From an uncultured Eubacteriales bacterium (GTDB lineage Bacteria; Bacillota; Clostridia; Christensenellales; CAG-138), in NCBI GenBank assembly GCA_902787375.1, contig CADAGD010000028.1:1-37632 (forward strand): 37,632 bases of DNA, written 5' to 3'. A program made the translations under genes and the position numbers. The notes under the pieces are model-generated. The model was not told the DNA's origin, made no database searches, and saw nothing but the letters and a program-made list of their open reading frames with translations. Positions 7,113-15,130 of this stretch are shown here, piece by piece. Positions within the stretch are counted from its first letter, which is position 1, and each line of letters begins with the position of its first letter.

Positions 7113-8162
7113 ATGAATATTACTGTTCTTTGCGGCGGGAAAAGTCCTGAGAGGGATGTTTCCATATCAACAGGCACACAGGTTGCCAAGGCGTTGAGAT
7201 TGGCGGGACATAAGGTTGCGCTGGTTGATTCGGCGTTGGGACTGCATGATGATTATGAGCGCATGTTTACCTCAACGAGTGATGACAGCGTTGCGTCGAT
7301 AAGCGATACCGCGCCTGACATAAAGAAATTGCTTGAGAACCCTGAGTATTTTGGCGAAAACGTTCTGAACGTATGCCGCTGCTCCGATATGGTTTTCAAC
7401 GCTCTGCACGGAGGAGCGGGAGAGGATGGCACTGTTCAGGCGGCATTCGATTTGCTTGGCATCAAGTATACGGGGTCGGGCTCGAAGGCTTGTGCGGTTT
7501 CCATGGATAAGGTATTCACCAAGAAGATACTTGCGGGCGTCGAGGGCGTCACAATGTCCAAGGGCATTTCAATTTGCAGGGATGAGTATAGGAACAATAA
7601 GGATGGCATTATAAGCTCCGTTTTGGAGAATGTTGGACTGCCAATGGTTGTCAAGCCTGCCTGCGGAGGATCATCCGTAGGAGTATCCATTGTGACAAAT
7701 GAATCGGAGGTGGAGGGGGCGTTGAACCTTGCCCTTGGCTATGAGCCTAAGATAGTGGTTGAGCAGTATATAAAGGGACGTGAGTTTTCGGTTAGCATAC
7801 TTGGCGATATTGCGCTTCCCGCCATAGAGATTCGTCCCAAGACCGGATTCTATGATTATAAAAACAAGTATCAGCAGGGAATGACGGAGGAGATATGTCC
7901 CGCCGCTATTTCCGAGAATGCGCATAAGAAGATGCAGACAGCCGCTCTTGCCGTTCACCGCGAGCTGAAGCTGTCGGCATATTCAAGGACGGATTTCATT
8001 ATGACGGAAAACGAGGATGTGTATGCGCTTGAAGCCAATACCCTTCCGGGTATGACGCCCACGAGCCTCTTGCCGCAGGAAGCAGCGGCAGTCGGAATTG
8101 ATTTTCCGTCGTTGTGCCAGAAAATAATTGATGAAAGCATGAAGAAATATGATCAGGATTGA
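7113..8162 (+). CDS. ddl: D-alanine--D-alanine ligase
   Basis: An ATP-grasp ligase of 349 residues that joins two D-alanines for the peptidoglycan stem peptide. Visible motifs are VLCGGKSPERDVSISTG at the N-terminus, ALHGGAGEDGTVQA, VKPACGGSSVGVSIV (ATP-grasp loop), EQYIKGREFSVSI and the C-terminal ALEANTLPGMTPTSLLPQ metal-binding region. The omega-loop reads FYDYKNKY, the D-Ala-D-Ala type rather than the D-lactate type of VanA. Two starts are possible: ATG 7113, or TTG 7107, which sits at better spacing from AGGAAAGGG (7090-7098). The gene overlaps murF by 14 bases, so the two successive steps of precursor synthesis are coupled. Confidence 0.93.
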   Translation: MNITVLCGGKSPERDVSISTGTQVAKALRLAGHKVALVDSALGLHDDYERMFTSTSDDSVASISDTAPDIKKLLENPEYFGENVLNVCRCSDMVFNALHGGAGEDGTVQAAFDLLGIKYTGSGSKACAVSMDKVFTKKILAGVEGVTMSKGISICRDEYRNNKDGIISSVLENVGLPMVVKPACGGSSVGVSIVTNESEVEGALNLALGYEPKIVVEQYIKGREFSVSILGDIALPAIEIRPKTGFYDYKNKYQQGMTEEICPAAISENAHKKMQTAALAVHRELKLSAYSRTDFIMTENEDVYALEANTLPGMTPTSLLPQEAAAVGIDFPSLCQKIIDESMKKYDQD

Positions 8163-9498
8163 TTTGAAAGAGATTGTCGAAGCCGTTTCGGGAAGCGTTA
8201 AGGGAGAATTGCCTTCCGCGGACGTTAAAAGCATTGTAATCGACAGCCGTCAGGCAGAGGAGAACTCCGTGTTTATCGCGCTCGTCGGTGAGAAAGCGGA
8301 CGGACACAACTACATTGCGGGCATTGCGGACAGGATAAGCTGTGCCGTTGTAGAACATGAGGTGGATGTTGACGTTCCGCAGATAATTGTCCCATCCACA
8401 TATAAGGCGGTTGGTGCTATAGGAGCTTATATAAGAAAAAAGAGCGGAGTTACCGTTGTTGGCGTTACAGGTTCAGTCGGAAAAACCTCCGTCAAGGAGC
8501 TGACGGCAAGTGTCCTCTCGCAAGGCTTCAATGTCCTCAAGACGGAGAAGAACCATAATAACGAGCTTGGACTTCCTCTAACGCTGTTCAGGCTTACCGA
8601 GGAGCATCAGGCAGCCGTGCTTGAAATGGGCATCAGCTATTTCGGTGAGATGACAAGGGTTTCCGCTATAGCCATGCCGGATATTGCCATATTCACAAAC
8701 ATCGAGAATGTACATACGGAGAATCTCGTAGACCGTGACGGCGTCCTGAGAGCCAAAACCGAGCTTGTCGCCAACATGAGGGGGGATACGCTTATTCTCA
8801 ACGCCGAGGATGACAAGCTCGCGGGCTATAAGCTTCCCGATGGCAAAAAAGCTGTGTACTACGGCATTGACGGCCATGCGTTTGTAACCGCGTCCGACAT
8901 TGTTTATCATGGCATGGATTCGACGTCGTTTAAGCTCAGCATAGGCGATGAAAGCATTGACGTACTCCTTCCGGCATCGGGAAGGCATATGGTGCTTGAC
9001 AGCCTTGCCGCGGCGGCGGCAGGACATGTTCTGGGCTTGTCCATAGACAAAATAAAGAAAGGCATAGAAAGCTATGTCACAATAAGCGGACGCATGAGCC
9101 GCATCAATTACAGGGGAGCGGTTATAATAGATGACTGCTATAACGCAAGTCCCACGTCAATGACTGCAAGTCTGAATGTGCTTGCAAAGGCAGAGGGCCG
9201 CAAGATAGCTTTGCTTGGGGATATGCTTGAGCTTGGAGAAAGGTCGGATGAGCTTCACGAAAACGTCGGAAGAGCGGCGGCGGAATTGAAAATTGATTTG
9301 CTTATTACTGTCGGCAGCTCCGCAAAAAGGATTGCCGAAGCCGCAAGGGCTGCAGGGCTTGAGAATGTTTACAATGTTTCAAATGCCGAGGCAGCCGATC
9401 TGATAAAGCGCGAGCTGCGTGAAGGAGATACGCTCCTTGTAAAGGCGTCGAGGGGAATGGCACTTGAGAAGATAATCGAGGCGGTTACGAAAGAATAA
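8149..9498 (+). CDS. murF: UDP-N-acetylmuramoyl-tripeptide--D-alanyl-D-alanine ligase
   Basis: A 449-residue Mur ligase that adds the D-Ala-D-Ala made by Ddl to the UDP-MurNAc-tripeptide in the cytosol. The central ATPase P-loop GVTGSVGKTS lies at residues 105-114, with KTEKNHNNELGLPLTL next. EMGISYFGEM and FTNIENVHTENL follow, and the MurF signature DDCYNASPTSM is at 328-338. The final third is the usual Rossmann-like domain (LLGDMLELGERSDELHE). The start lies inside the end of ddl and has only a weak SD, consistent with translational coupling. Length fits the family. Confidence 0.93.
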   Translation: MIRIDLKEIVEAVSGSVKGELPSADVKSIVIDSRQAEENSVFIALVGEKADGHNYIAGIADRISCAVVEHEVDVDVPQIIVPSTYKAVGAIGAYIRKKSGVTVVGVTGSVGKTSVKELTASVLSQGFNVLKTEKNHNNELGLPLTLFRLTEEHQAAVLEMGISYFGEMTRVSAIAMPDIAIFTNIENVHTENLVDRDGVLRAKTELVANMRGDTLILNAEDDKLAGYKLPDGKKAVYYGIDGHAFVTASDIVYHGMDSTSFKLSIGDESIDVLLPASGRHMVLDSLAAAAAGHVLGLSIDKIKKGIESYVTISGRMSRINYRGAVIIDDCYNASPTSMTASLNVLAKAEGRKIALLGDMLELGERSDELHENVGRAAAELKIDLLITVGSSAKRIAEAARAAGLENVYNVSNAEAADLIKRELREGDTLLVKASRGMALEKIIEAVTKE

Positions 9499-9557
9499 CA
9501 TCAATACTGCATTGAATATGAGTTTTTATTTTGTATTGGTTTTACGGGAGGAGTAAT

Positions 9558-10679
9558 ATGCGCAAGCTCATTGACTTCAATAAGACATATGCCATTGCGC
9601 TCGGAGGCGGCGGAGCAAAGGGCGGCTATGAGGTTGGCGTCTGGAGATCGTTGCTTGAGGAAGGGCTCAAATACAATGCGGTAAGCGGTACTTCGGTCGG
9701 TGCGCTCAATGGAGCGATGATGGCGATGCGCGATTTGGATGGTGCGGAGGCACTCTGGAGAAACATACGCTTCTCGGATATAATGGACGTCGATGACGAG
9801 ATAATGAACAAGCTCTTTGAACATGAGGCTACGGCAAAGGAGATAAGGTCTTCTATCAGAAAGGCAATGAGCATAGTCAGGGGCGGAGGGCTTGACGTGA
9901 CGCCGTTAAGGGAAAACATGCACAGGATGATTGACCCGCTGAGAATCAAAAATGCCGACGTGGATTTTATTGTGGTAACGTACTCGCTTACCGACAAGAA
10001 GGGTCTGGATATAGACATGAGAACGCTTCCAACCGAGGAGATATGCGATATGCTCCTGGCGAGCGCATACTATCCCGCTTTCAAGAACGAGCCGCTGACG
10101 GACGGAAAGCGTTATACGGACGGTGGCTTTTCGGACAGTCTTCCCATTACTCCGCTCATAAAACGCGGTTATAAGGATATTATAGCAATACGCCTGTCCG
10201 GGGGTTTCGGCAGAGAGAAAAAGGTAAAAGCCGGCAAGGATGTTTCGATAGACTATATTGAGCCCAAAAGAAAGCTTGGGCAGACGATGAACTTTTCGCC
10301 GGTGCAGTCTGCCTATAATATCTCGCTCGGATACTATGACGCCAAACGCTATGTTTACGGACTCTTGGGCGATTTTTACTATATAGAGCGCACAATGACA
10401 GAGGATGAGGCTTATAAAGAGCTGATGTCACTTGTACGCGAGCAGGTTATACAGGCTGATCCGAATGCTTCACTCAGGCTGATACATGAGGAAATACTTC
10501 CGAGGATTGCCAAGAAGTATAATGCCTTTGGGGATTATTATGATATTCTCATACATTATCTTGAGCATACGGGTGAGGCTTTTAAGCTGCCGGAGTTCAG
10601 AATAGTCACGGATACTCAGCTCTTAAACGAAGTAAAGGGCTGTTTGACGGAGAAGAAAGCCGCCGGAGGGGAAAGCTGA
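9558..10679 (+). CDS. patatin-like phospholipase
   Basis: A 373-residue predicted lipid acyl hydrolase. The oxyanion-hole glycine loop ALGGGGAKGGYEVGV is at residues 14-28. The nucleophile elbow GTSVG is at 44-48 (Ser46) and the catalytic DGG is at 188-190, giving the Ser-Asp dyad of patatins. About 150 extra helical residues follow. No signal peptide is visible, so it should act in the cytosol or at the inner membrane face; the lipid substrate is unknown. GGAGGAG lies 4 bases before the ATG. Its stop overlaps the next start (ATGA at 10679), so it is coupled to the DUF2284 gene. Confidence 0.85.
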   Translation: MRKLIDFNKTYAIALGGGGAKGGYEVGVWRSLLEEGLKYNAVSGTSVGALNGAMMAMRDLDGAEALWRNIRFSDIMDVDDEIMNKLFEHEATAKEIRSSIRKAMSIVRGGGLDVTPLRENMHRMIDPLRIKNADVDFIVVTYSLTDKKGLDIDMRTLPTEEICDMLLASAYYPAFKNEPLTDGKRYTDGGFSDSLPITPLIKRGYKDIIAIRLSGGFGREKKVKAGKDVSIDYIEPKRKLGQTMNFSPVQSAYNISLGYYDAKRYVYGLLGDFYYIERTMTEDEAYKELMSLVREQVIQADPNASLRLIHEEILPRIAKKYNAFGDYYDILIHYLEHTGEAFKLPEFRIVTDTQLLNEVKGCLTEKKAAGGES

Positions 10680-11233
10680 TGAATACCGTAATTATAACAT
10701 TGAAAAAGGAGATCAGCCGTGCTGAGTTTGTTGCCGGGTATGTCGATATTCCCAAATTTGCCGGCTGCTGTATGAGGTGTAAGGGATATGGCAGGACATG
10801 GGCATGTCCTCCGTATGACTTTGACGTTTCGGATTTCTGGAACGACTGCTCATCTGTTTTGCTTTACGGTAAAAAGGTCATTGTGCCTCAGGAGATGCTC
10901 GATAAGGTCTATGAACCCGATGAGCTTAAAAAGGCGTACTACGGTCTGCTAAAGCCGGTAAAAAGGGACATGCTTGACGAGCTGTTTGATATGGAAAGGC
11001 AATACGAGGGCAGTACCGCGCTCTCGGCCGGCGGCTGTGACTTCTGCGAGAAATGCGCAAGGCTTTCCGATAAGCCGTGCGTTCATCCCGAAAAAAAGAG
11101 GTATTCCGTCGAATCCATAGGCGGAGATGTAGTCAAAAGCTTAAAGGAGCTTTTTAATGAGGAGGTAGTCTGGGCGTCCGATGGACGGCTGCCTGAGCAT
11201 TACATATTGCTTGGTGCGCTTTTGAAAAAATGA
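10679..11233 (+). CDS. DUF2284 predicted metal-binding protein
   Basis: A 184-residue protein of the DUF2284 family. It shows the N-terminal Cys cluster CCMRCKGYGRTWACPPYDF and a second cluster CDFCEKCARLSDKPCVHP, consistent with binding of an iron-sulfur cluster or zinc. Members are common in strict anaerobes but no reaction is established. The start overlaps the patatin stop codon by one base (TGATG), with GGAGGGG upstream, so both come from one transcript. It is the last gene before the convergent cwlD-like gene. Confidence 0.8.
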   Translation: MNTVIITLKKEISRAEFVAGYVDIPKFAGCCMRCKGYGRTWACPPYDFDVSDFWNDCSSVLLYGKKVIVPQEMLDKVYEPDELKKAYYGLLKPVKRDMLDELFDMERQYEGSTALSAGGCDFCEKCARLSDKPCVHPEKKRYSVESIGGDVVKSLKELFNEEVVWASDGRLPEHYILLGALLKK

Positions 11234-11242
11234 ATCCAATAT

Positions 11243-11291
11243 TGAAAAACATCGGCTTTTCCGAACTTCTGTATAGTGAGGGAAAGCCGAT
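11243..11291 (-). terminator. terminator of the cwlD-like gene
   Basis: A 12-bp stem, ATCGGCTTTTCC (11251-11262) with GGGAAAGCCGAT (11280-11291), has one G-U pair and a 17-base loop. On the minus strand it is followed by TGTTTTTC, giving a T-run at 11249-11243. It lies about 45 bases past the cwlD-like stop. Confidence 0.7.
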
Positions 11292-11336
11292 GCTGTTTAC
11301 GGGAATATGCGATAATACGGGCTTGCGGATTCTTCG

Positions 11337-12074
11337 CTATTCCGTATCACCGTTTTTTTCGTTTGCGAGAAAATCTGCGATGCCGTCTGCTATGCCTTTT
11401 ACAAGCTTTTGCTGATAATCGGTTGTCACAAGCAGGCTCTCATCTTCGGAGTTTGAAAGAAATCCGCATTCGACAAGTATTGACGGCGCCTTGGGAACTC
11501 TTAAAACGAACAGGTCTTCGGGGTTTGCCGCACGCTGTGGTCTGCCTGTTTTTTCGCAAATGGAGAAGATAACGCTTTCGGCGAGCAAACGCCCTCTGTC
11601 GGAACCCTTCATATAGAAAACCATGGGCCCTGACACCGTGCTGTCCTTGAACTTGTTCATATGGATACTGATGACGATATCAACTCTCTCAAGCTGCATA
11701 AGGGCTTTTCGCGCCTGCATATCTTTATTCTTGGTTTCACCTATGGCATCAGCATCCGACCTTGTCATTATAACGTAGCAGCCCCTCGAAGTCAGCTCGT
11801 TTTCAAGCTTCTTGGAAACCTCAAGATTGAGATCGGCCTCCACAACTCCGGTTTTTGATCCGACAGCACCGCCGTCAAATCCGCCGTGTCCGGCATCTAT
11901 CAGTATTACAAGCGCGTCCGACGGAATGTTTGAAAGGTCTTCAGCCGGCTCGGCGGAAACGGGGACGCTTTTGGTTCCCGTCAACCCAATCCAGGCAAGG
12001 CTGATCGTGCCGAATATGACAAGGAGTGTCAGCAGAAGATCGGATATTCCCCTAAGATTAATCCTTTTACGCAA
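11337..12074 (-). CDS. N-acetylmuramoyl-L-alanine amidase, CwlD-like (Amidase_3)
   Basis: A 245-residue zinc amidase. Residues 11-31 form an N-terminal membrane anchor or uncleaved signal, and the Amidase_3 domain fills about 55-240. Zinc ligands and catalytic residues are visible: IDAGHGGFDGG (H63), GVVEADLNLEV (E79), ISIHMNKF (H138) and ILVECGFLSN (E202). Size and layout match CwlD, which with a deacetylase makes muramic lactam in the spore cortex; a vegetative cell-wall amidase is the alternative. The start codon is TTG at 12074, fixed by GGGAGGTGA six bases upstream. That SD lies in the 3' arm of a 12-bp hairpin (12078-12116), so translation may be held down. It is probably co-transcribed with the S11-like gene upstream. 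Confidence 0.82.
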   Translation of the reverse strand: MRKRINLRGISDLLLTLLVIFGTISLAWIGLTGTKSVPVSAEPAEDLSNIPSDALVILIDAGHGGFDGGAVGSKTGVVEADLNLEVSKKLENELTSRGCYVIMTRSDADAIGETKNKDMQARKALMQLERVDIVISIHMNKFKDSTVSGPMVFYMKGSDRGRLLAESVIFSICEKTGRPQRAANPEDLFVLRVPKAPSILVECGFLSNSEDESLLVTTDYQQKLVKGIADGIADFLANEKNGDTE

Positions 12075-12077
12075 AAG

Positions 12078-12116
12078 AAGTCACCTCCCTCTTTAAAATT
12101 TTACGGGAGATGACTT
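12078..12116 (-). promoter_or_regulatory. hairpin that sequesters the SD of the cwlD-like gene
   Basis: On the minus strand AAGTCATCTCCC (12116-12105) pairs over 12 bp, with one U-G pair, with GGGAGGTGACTT (12089-12078). The second arm contains the whole Shine-Dalgarno sequence of the TTG-started amidase. The loop is 15 bases. CTTCTTTT around the stem's end could also allow partial termination. Confidence 0.6.
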
Positions 12117-12127
12117 TGTTTTATGCG

Positions 12128-14251
12128 TTATCCGCGCTTTATTATGATGACTATTGCGCAGATGAGTCCGGCGACGACTGCCATTCCAAGCACAAACCAC
12201 ACCCATATGGGGATGCTTCCCAAAGAAAAGCCTGATTCACCGCTCTCTTGAGTGGGCTGGGGAGAGAGGGCTTCAGCCGTTTGAACGGGCTCGGTTTGAT
12301 GCGAGCTGCTGACTGAAAGATTTTGGCTGAAAATGAGTTCTTCTGATGTGTCGGAGGACATTCCGTATAACTCAACGACGTACTCACCCGGAGCAAGCTC
12401 TATGGGCTGCTTGGATGTAAATGCGGATGCGTCAACGGTATTTGAATCGCAGGGGAATACATTTTCGTAAGTGCTGACGTCGTCTGCCAGTATTGCAAGC
12501 CTAATGGTAAGTATGCCGGCAGGGTTTTCTATGCTTCCCGAAAGACGCAATGAGCTGTCATAAGCCGCCTCGACAGAGGCATTCCAAGAGCTGATTCCCG
12601 CACTCCAAACCGCATAAAGGGTAAGCGAGTCATCGGATAGCACCTCGTCACCGGGATTATAGGTCATTCCCGTACCGTCGGGCATAGTGTTCCATCCGGA
12701 AAAAACGCACCCTGTTTTTGAAGGGACAGCTTGGGGAATGATTGTACTTCCGAAAAAGCATTCGCCGAGAGGGGCGTCCTGTCCCGAATTGGCGTTGTAG
12801 GAGATACAGCTTCCTCCCGTGCCGACCGCGAGTATGCTGACGTTTCGCTGATTTATTGTCACGCTTTCACAGCCGGGTATTGTGGCTGAAGCTTCAATAT
12901 CTAAGGTGCATGTGTATACGCCTTCCTGAATGGATATGCTTTTGAGATGTTCTGAAATGCCGGAGCTTCCAAGCTCGAAAGTTCCATGTATGCCGGGAGC
13001 CGCGCTGTCGGTAAAAACAGGGGTTCCGTCCGCAAAGGCAATCGTGAGCTTGACCGATTCTATTATGTGACGAGTGGATATAAAGGCGTTCGTTTCTATT
13101 TGCGCACCGGTATCAATTTCGCATGACAGCTCTGCTCCGTTTTCAATAAATATGTCGTTCACATAGGCGTTAAATGAAAGAGCCGCTGAATCCGCCCACA
13201 GATATCCCTCGCTGTCATTGACGCAGTAATAGACATTTCCGTTAAAATCGGTTGAACCGCAGACGTGGAGCTTTTCACCGGAAACAGCATTCCTTACCGG
13301 GCTTCCTCCCGGCTCGGACAGAAGAACGGTATCCGCTGTCACCGTAAAAATGACGTTTGTCGGAGAATATGAGCGCAGACCGCATTCAGTCATGTAAGAT
13401 GTGAAGCCTGCGGAAACAAGCCTTTCAACTATGCTGTAAGCGGAGGATTCGGAGGCGGCTTCAAGCACAACTGCGGAAAGTCGTGCGTCGCCTTCGATAT
13501 AACCGATTATTGCGCAATGCTCCTTTTCGCTGTCCTCGCCGGACTTTATTCCGAAACAATCTGGGGATTCCAAAGCCGTGTTTGAATTGTTGAGCAAAAT
13601 GCCGCGGCATCCCGATGAACAGGTGTAGCTTTGGCTTGAAACAACCTGTGCGAATATATCATGCTTCATGGCTTCTATCGTCAGATACGCCATATCGCGC
13701 GCGCACGAATAATGGGAGTTCGAGCCAAGTCCGAATCCGTTTTCAAAATGAGTGTTGTCCATTGAAAGCTCGATAGCTCGCGCGTTCATTGCGTCAACAA
13801 AAGCGGCTTCACTTCCGGAAACAAGCTCATAGGTGACATACGCCGCGTCCGCCGCGCCGCAGAGAAGCAGGGCGTTAAGAAGGTCGCGCCTCGTCGGGGT
13901 ATCGCCGATAGCCAGCCCCATCTGCGCACCGCGCTCGCTCCAGCTTGAATTGGTTTGTTTCAGCGCGTGTATCGGAGTATCCCAGTCACCGTCACGGGTG
14001 TTTTCAATGAGCAGGAGCGCGGTCATTATTGTTGTAAGCGAGCCGGGCTTTGCTTGCGCGCAGGCGTTTTTCTGGTAAAGCATGGCACCGCTGTCAACGT
14101 CAAAGAGCATGACCTTGGCATCTGACAGATCATCAAAGCCGTCGATGGAGGGAAAGCTTCCAATGGAGTTTGAGTACCCTTCGGCGTAAACGACGACAAA
14201 TGAAGTCAGCATGAGTAAAGCCGCAATAAGTATGCTTAGTATACGATTCAT
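12128..14251 (-). CDS. secreted S11-type D-Ala-D-Ala carboxypeptidase homologue with degenerate active site
   Basis: A 707-residue envelope protein. In order: signal peptide (1-23), an S11 penicillin-binding-protein-like domain (about 40-290), an SH3-like segment (about 301-360), a beta-rich region, an InlB/Listeria-Bacteroides-type repeat (about 480-549, FSGWNTMPDGTGMTYNPG), another beta domain, a Pro/Thr-rich linker and a C-terminal transmembrane helix (about 680-704) ending KRG. The domain keeps S11 landmarks such as THFENGFGLGSNSHYS and GIKSG (K236). However, the SxxK motif reads SLTT (71-74) with Thr for the catalytic Lys, and SxN reads CGA (131-133). It is therefore probably not an active peptidase and may bind peptidoglycan. 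The ATG at 14251 has GGAGG five bases upstream. Confidence 0.8.
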   Translation of the reverse strand: MNRILSILIAALLMLTSFVVVYAEGYSNSIGSFPSIDGFDDLSDAKVMLFDVDSGAMLYQKNACAQAKPGSLTTIMTALLLIENTRDGDWDTPIHALKQTNSSWSERGAQMGLAIGDTPTRRDLLNALLLCGAADAAYVTYELVSGSEAAFVDAMNARAIELSMDNTHFENGFGLGSNSHYSCARDMAYLTIEAMKHDIFAQVVSSQSYTCSSGCRGILLNNSNTALESPDCFGIKSGEDSEKEHCAIIGYIEGDARLSAVVLEAASESSAYSIVERLVSAGFTSYMTECGLRSYSPTNVIFTVTADTVLLSEPGGSPVRNAVSGEKLHVCGSTDFNGNVYYCVNDSEGYLWADSAALSFNAYVNDIFIENGAELSCEIDTGAQIETNAFISTRHIIESVKLTIAFADGTPVFTDSAAPGIHGTFELGSSGISEHLKSISIQEGVYTCTLDIEASATIPGCESVTINQRNVSILAVGTGGSCISYNANSGQDAPLGECFFGSTIIPQAVPSKTGCVFSGWNTMPDGTGMTYNPGDEVLSDDSLTLYAVWSAGISSWNASVEAAYDSSLRLSGSIENPAGILTIRLAILADDVSTYENVFPCDSNTVDASAFTSKQPIELAPGEYVVELYGMSSDTSEELIFSQNLSVSSSHQTEPVQTAEALSPQPTQESGESGFSLGSIPIWVWFVLGMAVVAGLICAIVIIIKRG

Positions 14252-14363
14252 TATTGCCTCCGAAAGAATTCTTTTTGTATTGTACTTCAAAGCAAGCTTT
14301 TTTTCAATGGGTTTTTGTTGAAAAAATGACGTACACCTTATGCCTTGCCGACATAATAAAAAC

Positions 14364-14387
14364 GGATCTGCCTTGAACAGCGGATCC
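14364..14387 (-). terminator. terminator of the small lipoprotein operon
   Basis: GGATCTGC (14364-14371) pairs with GCGGATCC (14380-14387) with one G-U pair and an 8-base loop. On the minus strand GTTTTTATT follows, so it ends the 14406-15013 transcript. The plus strand also has a T-run. Confidence 0.7.
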
Positions 14388-14405
14388 ATTTTTTAATGTA
14401 TTGTT

Positions 14406-14906
14406 TTATTGATTTCCTATACTGTCCTGTATCTCATACCAGTATTCGCTTATGGTTTCCAACAGCTCATCAGGACTGTCGTTGGATTGAAATTCACCAT
14501 GTATGGGTTTGCCGTCCGATTCATTAATATAAAGACAGCTTGCCCTTATGTTTTCGCTTTCCTCGATATCAAAGCCATCATAATCAATATAACGGATCGC
14601 ACGATTCAGGGAAACCTTATCGAAAACAACCAAAGTACCTATGGCAATATCCTTGACCTTTTCGCGAGCTTCCATCAACTGAACCGCATTGAGAAAGACA
14701 ATGTCATAGTCTTTCTTTTTTGCCTGCTCGATAACCTCTTCGCCGCTGAGGTTTTCATCCCAAAGTATTCGATATTGCAAACTGAAATTCGGTTTGGGTT
14801 GCATGGCTTCGTCTTGCTTACAGGAAGACATTATAGCTGTTGACAGAATAATTATTATGATTAAAGATACAATATGTGGTTTAACGATAAATGATATATT
14901 TTTCAT
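14406..14906 (-). CDS. putative lipoprotein, 166 residues
   Basis: A small predicted lipoprotein of unknown function. Residues 9-27 are a hydrophobic signal, followed by SSC with the lipidated Cys at 29. The mature part is acidic, has no Cys, and contains a segment (KKKDYDIVFLNAVQLMEARE) reminiscent of an alpha/beta fold such as a periplasmic binding-protein fragment. I recognise no family. The ATG at 14906 is favoured because GAGGG lies 8 bases upstream. An in-frame ATG at 14921 overlaps the stop of a 30-residue ORF (TAATG), so reinitiation at 14921 is an alternative. Confidence 0.6.
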   Translation of the reverse strand: MKNISFIVKPHIVSLIIIIILSTAIMSSCKQDEAMQPKPNFSLQYRILWDENLSGEEVIEQAKKKDYDIVFLNAVQLMEAREKVKDIAIGTLVVFDKVSLNRAIRYIDYDGFDIEESENIRASCLYINESDGKPIHGEFQSNDSPDELLETISEYWYEIQDSIGNQ

Positions 14907-14920
14907 TAATTTAACCCTCA

Positions 14921-15013
14921 TTATAGAGATAATTTATGTTTATTTTCCATTGAAGGGATGCTCGTTAAGAGCATAAAACCCAACAGTAAAAAAGATACAG
15001 ATTTTTTAAACAT
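14921..15013 (-). CDS. 30-residue small ORF with signal-peptide-like sequence
   Basis: An ATG at 15013 is preceded by AGGAGG at ideal spacing, one of the best SD sites in the window. The 30-residue peptide starts MFKKSVSFLLLGFMLLTSIP and ends in a basic, polar tail (KHKLSL). Its stop overlaps the in-frame ATG at 14921 of the lipoprotein gene (TAATG). It could be a secreted or membrane micropeptide, a leader peptide controlling the lipoprotein by translational coupling, or the remnant of a decayed gene. It is preceded by a good promoter at 15041-15069. Confidence 0.5.
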   Translation of the reverse strand: MFKKSVSFLLLGFMLLTSIPSMENKHKLSL

Positions 15014-15040
15014 TGTATTCCTCCTAAACAAGATACTCAT

Positions 15041-15076
15041 ATTATAAATGTTTTTCGTTCTTATGTAAACATTTAT
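15041..15076 (-). promoter_or_regulatory. promoter with overlapping inverted repeat
   Basis: Minus strand: TTTACA (15069-15064), a 17-base spacer and TATAAT (15046-15041). A perfect inverted repeat with 10-base arms, ATAAATGTTT (15044-15053) and AAACATTTAT (15067-15076), spans both hexamers and is a candidate operator. ACATTT/AAATGT repeats continue upstream. Confidence 0.6.
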
Positions 15077-15130
15077 AAAAATGTATTCATGCTATATTGA
15101 TTAAAAAATGTACAGATTTCTTAAATTTGC

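Noticed and set aside
11234-11336. Small gene between the DUF2284 and cwlD-like genes
   Set aside because: The short open frames there lack an SD and overlap the cwlD terminator hairpin.
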